Assembly: GCF_014196635.1 (NCBI RefSeq)
Contig: NZ_JACIEB010000009.1
Span: 81,549 to 145,548 of the forward strand
Origin: Sphingobium fontiphilum
Lineage (GTDB): Bacteria > Pseudomonadota > Alphaproteobacteria > Sphingomonadales > Sphingomonadaceae
Length of the DNA: 64,000 nt
Direction: 5' to 3'
Positions 1-8,588 of this stretch are shown piece after piece. Position 1 is the first letter of the stretch. Every line of letters starts with the position of its first letter. The notes under the pieces are model-generated. The model was not told the origin of the DNA and made no database searches. It worked only from the letters and a program-made list of their open reading frames with translations. Made by a program: the position numbers and the translations under genes.

Positions 1-14
1 CCGACCGATTGTCG

Positions 15-479
15 TCAAAGCGCCTTTACCGCGTCCAGCACCTCGGCGGCATGGCCCTTCACTTTCACCTTGGGCCAGACGCGCAAGACAGCGCCATCGG
101 CCCCGATCAGGAAGGTCGCGCGCGCAATGCCCATATAGGTGCGGCCATACATGGATTTTTCCACCCATGTGCCGAACGCTTCGCAAAAACCATCATCCTC
201 GTCCGACGCCAGCGTGACGCGCAGGCCGTATTTTTCCGCGAATTTGGCGAGCTTTGCGGGCTTGTCCTTCGACACGCCGACCACCGGCACGCCGGCCGCC
301 GCGAAATCATCCGCCAGCGCGGTGAAATCCTTCGCCTCACTGGTGCAGCCGGGGGTGTCCGCCTTGGGATAGAAATAGACCACCAGCGGCTTGCCCAGAT
401 AGCGGTCCAGCGTGAAGGACGCGCCGTCGCTATCCTTCACCGGGACGCCGGGAACCTTGTCGCCTTCGCTCAACATCAT
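15..479 (-). CDS. bcp: Thioredoxin-dependent peroxiredoxin, BCP/PrxQ family
   Basis: A 154-residue thiol peroxidase that should reduce H2O2 and organic hydroperoxides in the cytoplasm using thioredoxin. The peroxidatic cysteine is Cys45 in the motif DTPGCTSEA. The second E. coli-type cysteine five residues later is absent. Cys99 in the segment DDGFCEAFG is the only other cysteine and probably resolves the disulfide, as in PrxQ enzymes with the resolving Cys in helix alpha-3 (inference). The chosen start is the ATG at 479, which overlaps the glnE stop codon as ATGA; translation from further upstream would only add glnE-frame sequence. It is the last gene of a glnE-bcp operon. The stop codon is 14 bases from the window edge. 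Confidence 0.93.
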   Translation of the reverse strand: MMLSEGDKVPGVPVKDSDGASFTLDRYLGKPLVVYFYPKADTPGCTSEAKDFTALADDFAAAGVPVVGVSKDKPAKLAKFAEKYGLRVTLASDEDDGFCEAFGTWVEKSMYGRTYMGIARATFLIGADGAVLRVWPKVKVKGHAAEVLDAVKAL

Positions 480-3163
480 GTCGTCTCCCCATGGGCGGCG
501 GCCACCGCCTGCCATGCCTGGCCGATGCTTTGCCGTGCCCGGCCATAGCTTTCAAGCAAAGCTGTCCAATGGGGCAGGCCACAGGCGCGGGCCACCAGTT
601 CGCGCGACGCTTCGGGCGGCTCGGTCGATTTGGGCGACACCAGCCGCGACACGATCAGATAGCGGGTGACGAGATCATGCGCCGGGATGAGGTCCGCCGG
701 CAAATGCCCGGCCGCGACCAGTTGCTCCAGCGCCGCCTTGAGGTCGGGCGTGAACGCCATGCCGTGGCGGAACTGGCTGACATGGATCAGGAATTCCAGG
801 TCGACGAGGCCGCCCGGCGCCAGCTTGACATCCCATTCCCCCGCAGGCGGCTTGTGCTTGGCGATTTCGCCGCGCATAGACACCGCCTGCGCCGCCAGCG
901 CATCGACATCACGCGGCGCGTGCAGCGTTTCATCGACTATCGCCTGCAACGCTGCGCGCGCATCAGGCGAACCGAAAATCGGTCGGGCGCGGGTCAGCGC
1001 CAAATGCTCCCATGTCCACGCCCCTTCGCGCTGGTATCGGGCGAAACTGTCGAAGCTGACGGCCAGCAAGCCCTGCGCCCCCGACGGCCGCAACCGCGTG
1101 TCGACCTCGTAAAGCGGCCCCGACGCCGTATGCACCGACAGCGCATTGGTGATGCGCTGCGCCAGCCGGTTGAAATAGCGGGTTGCGCCCAAAGGCGAAG
1201 CGCCATCGGATTCAGCCGCGAAATCGCCGGTGAACAGGAACACGACATCCAGGTCCGACGCATGGGTCAATACTCCGCCGCCCAGCCGCCCCAACGCCAA
1301 TATCGCCAGTTCGCCGCCGGGCACCCGGCCATGGGTGGCCTCAAATTCGGAAATTGTCGCGCGCGCCAGCGTCTCCACCGCCGCCTCCGCCACCCGGCAA
1401 TAGCCCCTGCCCGCTTCCAGCGGATCGCCGCCGCGCACGATCTGCGCACCCAGGGCAAAGCGCCGGTCGCCGACCTTTTGCCGCACGCGATCCAGCAGGG
1501 TCTGGTAATCGTCGCCCTGCTCCAGCATGGAAAACTGGTCGGCCAGTTCCGCGACCGGCGGCGGCGGGTCGAACGCCGATGCGTCGATCAATCCGTCGAT
1601 CAGCTCAGCCCGACGCCCCAGCGCCTCGGCCAGGGTCGGCGCATGGCTCAATATCTCGCCCAGCAACGACACCAGCGCAGGCCGGGCGGCGAGCAGCTTG
1701 AAGAAATTGATGGCGCTCGGCAGGCGACCGATCATGTCGTCCAGCCGGTTGATCGCGCGGTCCGGGTCGGGGGAACGCGCCAGTTCGCGCATGAGGCCGG
1801 GCAGCAAATCTTCCAGCGCCTCGCGCGCCGGGGCGTTGCGCAGCGCCCGCATCTTGCCCGCTCGCCACCCGGCGATGCGCGCGAGCGGCGCAGCCGGATC
1901 ATCAAAGCCCATGGCCAGCAACTGGTCGCGCAGCTTGTCCTCGTCATGCGACAGCGCATCGCGGTCCTGTTCGGGCGTCAGCCGGTCATAATTGCGCCCC
2001 ACCCATTCGACATGCGGCCGCAACAGGTCGAGCAGCGCGTCGCCATCGGCCAGGCCATGCAGGCCCGCCACATTGTCAAGCGCGGGCTGCTGCGCGGGCA
2101 AGCTGTGGGTCTGCAAATCCTCGACCATCTGGAGCCGATGCTCAATGGTGCGGAACAGGACATAGGCGGCGTCCAGCCTATCGGCCACTTCCCCCTGGAT
2201 CAGCCCCGCAGCCGCCAGCGCGCCCAGCGCCTCGCGCGTGGCGCCCGATCGCAGCGCCGGATCGCGGCCGCCATGGATCAACTGATGCACCTGCGCGAAA
2301 AATTCGACCTCGCGAATGCCGCCCCGGCCGCGCTTCAGGTCATAACTGGGGCCGAACGCCTGCCCCTGGGCATAATGGTCGCGGATGCGGCGCGATATGT
2401 CGGTGATCGCGTCGATCGCCCCGAAGTCCAGATTGCGCCGCCACACAAAGGGGCGGATGGCGCGCAGGAAATAATCGCCCAGTTCGCGGTCCCCCGCCGC
2501 CGCGCGGGCGCGGATGAAGGCGGCCTGTTCCCACCCCAGCGCGCTCGATTCATAATAGCCGATGGCCGCCTCCACCGGCAGGGCGATGGGCGTCGCTTCG
2601 GGCGACGGGCGCAGGCGCAGGTCGACGCGGAACACATAGCCGTCGCCATCGGGCGCGGTCAGCAACTCGCTCATCCGCCGCCCGATGCGGACGGCCGCCT
2701 CGGCCGGTTCCTCCCGGCTGTTGTGCGGCAGCACGCGCGGGTCATAGAGCAATATGGGGTCGATGTCGGACGAGTAATTCAGCTCGCGACTGCCATGTTT
2801 GCCCAGCGCAAGCACGGCGAAGCCGCGATGCTCGGCATCGGGATATCGTTCGGCCATGGCGGCGGCCAGCGCCTCGTCCAGCGCCTGATCGGCAAAATCC
2901 GACAGGGTGCGCGTGACCCGATCGAGATCCCATGCCCCCGCCAAATCGGCAAAGCCGGTAACCAGAGCCAGCGCAAACCGGCGGCGGCGCAGCGACTGGG
3001 CGACGCTGTCCGCCGCTTCTCCCGCACGGTGCGCAGCCTTCAGCGCGGCCTCCAAATCGCCCGCGCGCAACAGCCCGGCAATGGCGCCAAAACGGTCCAT
3101 CTGACGCGAAAGAAAGGGGGAATGGCGGCGGATGCGCGCCTCTGCGCCCACGGGGTCGATCAT
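476..3163 (-). CDS. glnE: Bifunctional glutamine synthetase adenylyltransferase/adenylyl-removing enzyme
   Basis: An 895-residue GlnE. It attaches AMP to, and removes it from, the regulatory tyrosine of glutamine synthetase in response to PII state. Both nucleotidyltransferase modules are visible. The N-terminal deadenylylase module has GSRELNYSSDID at about residues 124-135. The C-terminal adenylyltransferase module has GGGVLTHASDLD at about 628-639; the paired aspartates in each are the metal ligands. I chose the ATG at 3163 because GGAG lies about nine bases upstream and the length fits the family. The frame stays open to 3445, but that extension is basic, low-complexity and would run over the divergent gene at 3254. 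The targets of its pathway, glnB and glnA, are 26 kb away in this window. Confidence 0.95.
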   Translation of the reverse strand: MIDPVGAEARIRRHSPFLSRQMDRFGAIAGLLRAGDLEAALKAAHRAGEAADSVAQSLRRRRFALALVTGFADLAGAWDLDRVTRTLSDFADQALDEALAAAMAERYPDAEHRGFAVLALGKHGSRELNYSSDIDPILLYDPRVLPHNSREEPAEAAVRIGRRMSELLTAPDGDGYVFRVDLRLRPSPEATPIALPVEAAIGYYESSALGWEQAAFIRARAAAGDRELGDYFLRAIRPFVWRRNLDFGAIDAITDISRRIRDHYAQGQAFGPSYDLKRGRGGIREVEFFAQVHQLIHGGRDPALRSGATREALGALAAAGLIQGEVADRLDAAYVLFRTIEHRLQMVEDLQTHSLPAQQPALDNVAGLHGLADGDALLDLLRPHVEWVGRNYDRLTPEQDRDALSHDEDKLRDQLLAMGFDDPAAPLARIAGWRAGKMRALRNAPAREALEDLLPGLMRELARSPDPDRAINRLDDMIGRLPSAINFFKLLAARPALVSLLGEILSHAPTLAEALGRRAELIDGLIDASAFDPPPPVAELADQFSMLEQGDDYQTLLDRVRQKVGDRRFALGAQIVRGGDPLEAGRGYCRVAEAAVETLARATISEFEATHGRVPGGELAILALGRLGGGVLTHASDLDVVFLFTGDFAAESDGASPLGATRYFNRLAQRITNALSVHTASGPLYEVDTRLRPSGAQGLLAVSFDSFARYQREGAWTWEHLALTRARPIFGSPDARAALQAIVDETLHAPRDVDALAAQAVSMRGEIAKHKPPAGEWDVKLAPGGLVDLEFLIHVSQFRHGMAFTPDLKAALEQLVAAGHLPADLIPAHDLVTRYLIVSRLVSPKSTEPPEASRELVARACGLPHWTALLESYGRARQSIGQAWQAVAAAHGETT

Positions 3164-3253
3164 CTGTTCTCCGGTCCTCTGCCTGACCGCCCTATTGCGC
3201 GCCCATGCGACGAACGCCAGAAACTTTTGCGCGCGACGGCCGTTCATAGAGGC

Positions 3254-3448
3254 ATGAGCACGCTGCGCAAATCCGATGCCACGACGCGGGATAACCGGGC
3301 CTCCACGACGGCTTCGACCCTGATGTCCATCGAGGCGCCGCCCCGTCATCAGGGGGTAGGCAATGCCTTGCGCGCGACATTTCGCCCGGCGCGCGACGAC
3401 ATGCCCGAAGACATGATGGCGTTGCTGAAACAGCTTGACCGGCATTGA
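3254..3448 (+). CDS. NepR-like anti-sigma factor (general stress response)
   Basis: A 64-residue protein with a Ser/Thr-rich N-terminus and a C-terminal half reading VGNALRATF followed by MPEDMMALLKQLD. This matches the pattern of NepR (aliphatic-G-x-x-LR-x-x-[FY], then P-[ED]-x-x-x-x-LL-x-x-L[DG]). NepR sequesters the ECF sigma factor EcfG and is released by phosphorylated PhyR in alphaproteobacteria. The ATG at 3254 has a short AGAGG directly upstream. ATG at codon 24 is an alternative start. It is divergent from glnE, and no phyR or ecfG gene is present within the window, so this would be an orphan paralogue. The family assignment rests on a short motif. Confidence 0.68.
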   Translation: MSTLRKSDATTRDNRASTTASTLMSIEAPPRHQGVGNALRATFRPARDDMPEDMMALLKQLDRH

Positions 3449-3548
3449 CGGCCGCCGACCGCCGCGAGGATGGGGCGACAGCTTTTTGTTCAGCTTTTCA
3501 GGCTATCCCACTGGCCACGAATATTGATCGGGACTCGCTCGCACCACC

Positions 3549-3869
3549 ATGTACAAGCGCTTTGCCATTGCCGTTTTGATCGCCGCGCCTCTGGCGGTCA
3601 TGGGGCTCGACGATTTTCATCCCCGTAAAAAGGGAGAGGAAGCCAGGGACGGGCAGCCAACCCCGACCGAAGTTGCGGTTCCAGCCCCCTCGCCGCCGCC
3701 CGCAAATAATTACAATGGTCCGCTCGTGCCGCTTGCTGCACTGCCGCCGAGCAAGGTTGACCCCGCGCCAGCCACCGCATCGGGCGCCGGCATCGCCCCG
3801 CCGTCGCCCGTCGTGGCGGACCTGATCGAACCGGCGCCGACGGGCGGGCAGACAATCTACGAAGACTGA
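3549..3869 (+). CDS. Hypothetical proline-rich exported protein
   Basis: A 106-residue protein of unknown function. Residues 1-20 form a signal-like hydrophobic segment (MYKRFAIAVLIAAPLAVMGL). The rest is Pro/Ala-rich and low in complexity, ending in GGQTIYED, with no recognisable domain. There is no good Shine-Dalgarno before the ATG. The last 13 bases overlap the 3' end of the convergent LacI-type regulator gene. The frame on the opposite strand over the same bases is Arg-rich and has no signal peptide or domain, so I prefer this strand. The function cannot be inferred from the neighbours. Confidence 0.55.
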   Translation: MYKRFAIAVLIAAPLAVMGLDDFHPRKKGEEARDGQPTPTEVAVPAPSPPPANNYNGPLVPLAALPPSKVDPAPATASGAGIAPPSPVVADLIEPAPTGGQTIYED

Positions 3870-4867
3870 CGTTCGATCCACTGCGGCGCCAGCCGTTCAG
3901 ACGGCGGCCTTTTCCCGTCGATCAGCGCGAACAGACTTTCGGTCAGCATTTCGGCGATCCTTGCGCAATCCTGTCGCACCGTGGTCAATGGGGGCCAGGC
4001 GGCCTGCGCCAGCGCTATGTCGTCAAAGCCGACGATGGAAAGGTCGCGTGGAATCGCCATCCCCGCCTCCCGCGCGGCGCGCATAACGCTCAGGGCGATA
4101 ACATCGGTCGCGCAGAATATGCCGTCAGGATGATCGTGGCTCGCAAAATAATCACGCGCGGCGCGATAGGCGCCGTCCGGCGTCGCGGGCGCGGGCACAT
4201 GCTGGTGCATCGCCCATAGATGATCGGGCAGCGCGCGCGCAAAGCCGGAATAGCGTCCCGCAAATTCCGGCACAGTCACGCTGCCGAAAAAGGCAAGATG
4301 GCGGCGTCCCTTGGCGATCAGGTGGCGGGCGGCCATTCCGCCGCCAGCGATATTGTCGACCCCGATGGCGATATGTCGCCCCTCCGCATCTGGTTCGCCC
4401 CAGACGACCAGCGGCGCGGCGCGGCCATCCTGGTTGCGGAACAGGGCGACATGGTCCGACTGGCCGATGACAATGATGCCGTCGACCCGCCCTGATTTCG
4501 CCCATTGCGCCAGCCAGTCGCCGCCAGTGGCCGACGCGCCCGACAGCAGCAGTCCGCACCCGCGCCGGGCAAAGGCGTCGACCAGCAAGTCCAGCATGGT
4601 CGATACCAGCGGATCGGACAGCGACCGTCCGCGATCATGGTCGGGCAGCAGAACCGCGATGGTTCCGGTGCGCCCCATGCGCAGATTGCGGGCGGACTGG
4701 TTGAGGTGAAATCCTTGTTCCGCCGCGACCGCCCGCACCTTGTCCCGCGTTGCGCGGGTCAGCGTCCCCTTGCCCGACAGGGCGCGCGACACGGTCGAAA
4801 CCGATACGCCGGCCAGCCGGGCAATGTCGATGATGCTGCGGACGGGCGGACCGCCCTTTGCGCTCAT
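3857..4867 (-). CDS. LacI-family transcriptional regulator
   Basis: A 336-residue LacI/GalR-type repressor. The N-terminal HTH is at about residues 10-32 (IIDIARLAGVSVSTVSRALS), followed by the hinge-helix region and a periplasmic-binding-protein-like effector domain to the C-terminus. The ATG at 4867 lies nine bases after the stop of the upstream 3-hydroxyacyl-CoA dehydrogenase gene, so the two are probably co-transcribed. That could make the dehydrogenase or a linked pathway a target (inference). The ligand is not predictable; most family members bind sugars. The 3' end overlaps the convergent small gene. Confidence 0.9.
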   Translation of the reverse strand: MSAKGGPPVRSIIDIARLAGVSVSTVSRALSGKGTLTRATRDKVRAVAAEQGFHLNQSARNLRMGRTGTIAVLLPDHDRGRSLSDPLVSTMLDLLVDAFARRGCGLLLSGASATGGDWLAQWAKSGRVDGIIVIGQSDHVALFRNQDGRAAPLVVWGEPDAEGRHIAIGVDNIAGGGMAARHLIAKGRRHLAFFGSVTVPEFAGRYSGFARALPDHLWAMHQHVPAPATPDGAYRAARDYFASHDHPDGIFCATDVIALSVMRAAREAGMAIPRDLSIVGFDDIALAQAAWPPLTTVRQDCARIAEMLTESLFALIDGKRPPSERLAPQWIERQSS

Positions 4868-4876
4868 AACCGCCGG

Positions 4877-5755
4877 TCAGCGGGTCGGAACCGGCTCCGG
4901 CCCCGAATAATCATAAAAGCCGCGGCCGGTCTTGCGACCATACCAGCCCGCCTCGACATATTTCACCAGCAACGGCGCCGGGCGATATTTCGGATCGCCG
5001 GTGGTGCTGAGGAAGATGTTGAGGATTTCGAGCGCCGTATCAAGGCCCACGAAATCGAGCAGGGTCAGCGGCCCCATCGGATGGTTGAGCCCCAGCTTGC
5101 AGCCATTGTCGATGTCGACGATGCTGCCCACGCCTTCACCCAGCACGAACACCGCCTCGTTCAGCATGGGCAGCAGGATGCGGTTCACCACGAAGCCGGG
5201 GGCGTCAAACGCCTGCACCACCGTCTTGCCGATGCGGTCGGCATAGGCGGAGATGGCGGCGACAGTCTCGTCAGTCGTGGCAAGACCGCGAATGACCTCG
5301 ACCAGTTTCATCACGGGCACCGGGTTGAAAAAATGCACGCCGATGAAACGACCGGCATCCGGCGACGATTGGGCCAGGCGCGTGATCGGGATGGAGGATG
5401 TATTGGTGGCCAGGATCGCGTCGGACGCCAGCAACGCGCCGACATTGGCGAAAATGGCGCGCTTGACTTCCTCGCGCTCGGTCGCCGCCTCGATCACCAG
5501 TTGCGCGCCGGCCAGCGGCGCGATTTCGCCCGCCGGCGTGATGCGCGCCAGGACAGCATCGGCCTCGGCCTGTTCCATCTTGCCTTTTTCGACGGCGCGC
5601 GACAGCAGCTTGGCGATGCCCGCCTTGCCCTGTTCCGCGCGCGGCAGGTCGATGTCCGACAGGATCACATCATAACCCGCCTGCGCCGACACCTGCGCAA
5701 TGCCAATGCCCATCTGGCCAGCGCCGATCACGCCGACGGTCTTGATCTCCACCAT
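4877..5755 (-). CDS. 3-hydroxybutyryl-CoA dehydrogenase
   Basis: A 292-residue NAD-dependent dehydrogenase of the 3-hydroxyacyl-CoA family, interconverting acetoacetyl-CoA and 3-hydroxybutyryl-CoA. The Rossmann nucleotide site GAGQMG is at about residues 11-16. The catalytic His is H141 in GVHFFNPVPVMKLVE. The C-terminal dimerisation domain carries the family pattern GWYGRKTGRGFYDY. I chose the ATG at 5755 because GGAGG lies eight bases upstream; the ATG at 5770 has no comparable site. It stands alone, without a thiolase or crotonase, and is followed after nine bases by the LacI-type regulator. A role in PHB or butyrate metabolism fits the phaZ gene elsewhere in the window, but that link is inference. 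Confidence 0.92.
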   Translation of the reverse strand: MVEIKTVGVIGAGQMGIGIAQVSAQAGYDVILSDIDLPRAEQGKAGIAKLLSRAVEKGKMEQAEADAVLARITPAGEIAPLAGAQLVIEAATEREEVKRAIFANVGALLASDAILATNTSSIPITRLAQSSPDAGRFIGVHFFNPVPVMKLVEVIRGLATTDETVAAISAYADRIGKTVVQAFDAPGFVVNRILLPMLNEAVFVLGEGVGSIVDIDNGCKLGLNHPMGPLTLLDFVGLDTALEILNIFLSTTGDPKYRPAPLLVKYVEAGWYGRKTGRGFYDYSGPEPVPTR

Positions 5756-5935
5756 GTTCACTGCCTCCATGTTCTTGCCACCGTCCCTAACGCCCGCTGA
5801 TCTTCGCGCAAGGGCGAAAGATGCTTGGATTTTCGCCGATCTGCGGCCAACTGGCACTTATAGGGGGACGGATGATGGAGGCCCGCCGATATTCCGGCTT
5901 TGCGCTCGCCGCGCACCATGGTTAAAGACCGTGCC

Positions 5936-6403
5936 ATGCCCGTTATCGACATGCCCGCGCCGGCGACTGGCCGCTTCATCGCCGCCGTGCATTATTTCCC
6001 GCTGCGCGTCTATTTCGAAGATACGGATCTCTCCGGCCTTGTCTATCACGCCAATTATCTGCGCTTCATGGAACGGGCGCGGTCCGACATGCTGCGCGTC
6101 GCGGGCATTGATCAGCGCGGGAACCATGATGGCGGGATTGGCGTCTATGCCGTCGCGGATGTGACTATCGCCTATCGCCGCCCGGCGCGGCTGGACGACG
6201 ATCTTCTGGTCCGCAGCCATGTGACCGCCGTGGGCGCCGCGACGTGCGCCATTCATCAGACGGTCATGCGCGGGGACGAGATATTGACCGATGCCGATGT
6301 CACCGCCGCCTGGCTGACGCCGCAGGGGCGGCCACAGCGGCAACCCAAAGCCTGGATCGACCTGTTCACACGCCTTGCCCAAGGGGAAAGCCTCCACCCA
6401 TGA
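5936..6403 (+). CDS. ybgC: Tol-Pal system-associated acyl-CoA thioesterase
   Basis: A 155-residue hotdog-fold thioesterase of the YbgC/4-hydroxybenzoyl-CoA thioesterase family. The signature FEDTDLSGLVYHANYL is present, with the probable catalytic Asp at about residue 31. YbgC hydrolyses acyl-CoA and is encoded at the head of tol-pal operons across proteobacteria; its exact contribution to envelope function is unsettled. The start is uncertain. The ATG at 5936 gives the usual length, and the ATG at 5918 would add six residues; neither has a strong Shine-Dalgarno. Its stop overlaps the tolQ start as ATGA, which indicates translational coupling. Confidence 0.9.
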   Translation: MPVIDMPAPATGRFIAAVHYFPLRVYFEDTDLSGLVYHANYLRFMERARSDMLRVAGIDQRGNHDGGIGVYAVADVTIAYRRPARLDDDLLVRSHVTAVGAATCAIHQTVMRGDEILTDADVTAAWLTPQGRPQRQPKAWIDLFTRLAQGESLHP

Positions 6404-7104
6404 ACTTCGCCATTCCCGCGATCGGCGCCGCTGACGCCGCATCCCTCTCGCCACTGGCCCTGTTCCTTCAGGCCGACATCGTCGTGAAGATCGTGATGCT
6501 GGGCCTGCTACTGGCCAGCATCTGGACCTGGGCGATCATCATCGGATTCAGCATCACGCTGCGCCGCGCCAGCAAGCAGAGCCGCGCCTTCGAAACCGAC
6601 TTCTGGAAGGCGGAGGACATCGACCGTTTCTATGAAGCGCGCGGCAAGGGCGAAGTGCCCGCCGCCAGGGTGATGGCGGCGGGCGTCACCGAATGGCGAC
6701 GCTCCACCGCGCAGCGCAGCGTCGACCGCGAAGGAACGCGCGGCCGCCTGTCCACCGCCATGGCCAGCGCCATCTCGCTGGAGATCGACCGCCTGTCGGA
6801 CCGGCTGAACATCCTTGCCACCATCGGGTCGGTCGCACCCTTTGTCGGCCTCTTCGGCACGGTATGGGGCATCATGCGCGCCTTCACCGCCATCGCCGAT
6901 CAGCAGAACAGCAGCCTGGCCGTCGTTGCGCCCGGCATCGCCGAAGCGCTGTTCGCCACCGCCATCGGCCTGTTCGCGGCGATCCCGGCGGTCATCGCCT
7001 ACAACCGTTTCAGCCATGGCATCAACCGGCTGGAATCGCGGCTGTCGCACTTTGCCGACGGCTTTTATGCGACACTGAGCCGCGAACTGGAGACGCAGCG
7101 GTGA
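6400..7104 (+). CDS. tolQ: Tol-Pal system proton channel subunit TolQ
   Basis: A 234-residue inner-membrane protein of the MotA/TolQ/ExbB family. With TolR it forms the proton channel that powers TolA. Three hydrophobic helices are visible: about residues 28-48, 138-160 and 170-195. The second carries GSVAPFVGLFGTVWGIM and the third GIAEALFATAIGLFAAIPA, the conserved family segments. The ATG at 6400 overlaps the ybgC stop. The order TolQ-TolR-TolA-TolB-Pal that follows makes TolQ certain rather than ExbB. Confidence 0.96.
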   Translation: MNFAIPAIGAADAASLSPLALFLQADIVVKIVMLGLLLASIWTWAIIIGFSITLRRASKQSRAFETDFWKAEDIDRFYEARGKGEVPAARVMAAGVTEWRRSTAQRSVDREGTRGRLSTAMASAISLEIDRLSDRLNILATIGSVAPFVGLFGTVWGIMRAFTAIADQQNSSLAVVAPGIAEALFATAIGLFAAIPAVIAYNRFSHGINRLESRLSHFADGFYATLSRELETQR

Positions 7105-7138
7105 CGGTGCGCGCGACAATTGCGAAGGACGCCGGCTG

Positions 7139-7603
7139 ATGGCCATGTCCGGTCCCCCATCCGGTCGGCGCGGGCGCAAGAATGCGCCGATGGCCGACAT
7201 CAACGTCACGCCGCTGGTCGACGTCATGCTGGTGCTGCTCATCATCTTCATGGTGACGGCGCCGCTGCTGGTCACCGGCGTTCCGGTCAACCTGCCCGAA
7301 ACGCGGGCCAAGGGGCTGGACCAGGACGCCAAGCCGACCATTGTGTCCATCGACCGCGACGGCGCGATCTTCGTTGACGAGGCGGAGATCAGCCAGAGCG
7401 ACCTGCCCGACCGGCTGGCCGAGATCGTGTCCGCCAATGCGGGCAAGCCCGAAGCGCCGCAGATTTTCCTGCGCGCCGACACCGCGCTCGATTATGGCCG
7501 GGTGATGCGGGTGATGGGCGAACTCAACCGCGCGGGCCTGAACAAGGTGGCGCTGGTGAGCAGCGCCGCCGAGGATGGCGCCGTCAGCGACGGTTCAGAA
7601 TAG
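7139..7603 (+). CDS. tolR: Tol-Pal system subunit TolR
   Basis: A 154-residue ExbD/TolR-family protein. A cytoplasmic basic N-terminus is followed by the motif ADINVTPLVDVMLVLLIIFM. This is one transmembrane helix containing the conserved, proton-accepting Asp of the family. The remainder is a periplasmic domain. A second ATG two codons in (7145) is possible. There are 34 bases between tolQ and this gene. It works with TolQ to convert the proton motive force into movement of TolA during outer-membrane constriction at division. Confidence 0.95.
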   Translation: MAMSGPPSGRRGRKNAPMADINVTPLVDVMLVLLIIFMVTAPLLVTGVPVNLPETRAKGLDQDAKPTIVSIDRDGAIFVDEAEISQSDLPDRLAEIVSANAGKPEAPQIFLRADTALDYGRVMRVMGELNRAGLNKVALVSSAAEDGAVSDGSE

Positions 7604-7625
7604 CGTTCATAGGGTCTGACCATAG

Positions 7626-8588
7626 ATGGAACGCTCGGAAAAAATCGGTCTGGGAATCGCCACGGCGGGGCATGTCCTGCTGTTCGGCGCGCTTTCGGCC
7701 GGTTTTCTGTCGACGCCCAACCCGCTGAAGCTCAAATCGCCACCGATGGATGTGAGCATCGTCGACGAAGTGGCGCTCAAATCCATGGCGCCACAGATTT
7801 CGACCGAGCCGCCGCCGCCCAGCGTCGCGCCCGAAAGAGGCCCGACCGAAGACGCAGCCCCGGCGCCGGAGCCGGAACCCGCGCCTCTGCCCGAACCTGC
7901 GCCAAAGCCCGCGCCAGCGCCGCCCCAGCCGAAAGCGGCGCCCGCCAAGGCCGCGCCCAAGCCCGAACCGGTTGTTAAGCCCAAGCCAACGCCGGCAAAG
8001 CCAGCGGTCAAGCCCAAGCCAGCGCCCGCAAAGCCTGCGGCGAAGGCAAAGCCCACACCGGCCAAAACCCAGGCCACACCTGCGACCACGCCGGCCAAAT
8101 CCGCCGCCAAGCCGAACAAGGCGCAAGCGCCGGCCAAGGCATCGGGCAGCGGCAAGGCGGACAAGCCCAAGGGATCGCTGCTCGGCAATGATTTCCTCAA
8201 AGGCATCCAGACAGAGGCCGACGCCCCGCGCAAGGCCCCCGCGCCGCCCGCCGCCGCGTCGATGGGACCGCAGCAAAAGGCCGCGCTCGACCGGGTCATC
8301 AGCGAACAAATTTATCGCCACCTGCGCCTGCCGTCGGGCGCGGATGTCGAACTGCTGGTCGCCTTTCTGGATGTGAAGCTCGACAAATCGGGCAACGTCA
8401 TCGGCACGCCCCAGGTCACCGACGTGCAGGGCATTACCGCGAGCAACCGGCCGCAGGTCGCAATCTACCGCGAACGCGCCGTCCAGGCTGTCATGCAGGC
8501 TTCTCCCTTCAGGGGATTGCCGCCGGAATATCATAATGAGTGGAAATGGCTCAGCCCCTTAAGAATCTATGCAAGGAAAGCGCGATGA
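7626..8588 (+). CDS. tolA: TolA/TonB-like energy transducer of the Tol-Pal system
   Basis: A 320-residue bitopic protein with one N-terminal transmembrane helix (about residues 8-28). A long spacer rich in Pro, Ala and Lys (about 55-190) contains many KPxPAKP-type units that would span the periplasm. The C-terminal TonB/TolA-like domain covers about 210-320. The position between tolR and tolB identifies it as the TolA of this operon, although the C-terminal domain resembles TonB as much as E. coli TolA. Its stop overlaps the tolB ATG (ATGA at 8585-8588). The repeated AAGCC/GCCCA-type DNA in the spacer makes replication slippage plausible, so spacer length may vary between strains. Confidence 0.9.
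   Translation: MERSEKIGLGIATAGHVLLFGALSAGFLSTPNPLKLKSPPMDVSIVDEVALKSMAPQISTEPPPPSVAPERGPTEDAAPAPEPEPAPLPEPAPKPAPAPPQPKAAPAKAAPKPEPVVKPKPTPAKPAVKPKPAPAKPAAKAKPTPAKTQATPATTPAKSAAKPNKAQAPAKASGSGKADKPKGSLLGNDFLKGIQTEADAPRKAPAPPAAASMGPQQKAALDRVISEQIYRHLRLPSGADVELLVAFLDVKLDKSGNVIGTPQVTDVQGITASNRPQVAIYRERAVQAVMQASPFRGLPPEYHNEWKWLSPLRIYARKAR

Noticed and set aside
491..3448. Long plus-strand open frame opposite glnE
   Set aside because: Its product is Arg/Gln/His-rich with no family sequence; it mirrors a true gene with strong third-position G/C. Only its last 64 codons (NepR-like) are kept.
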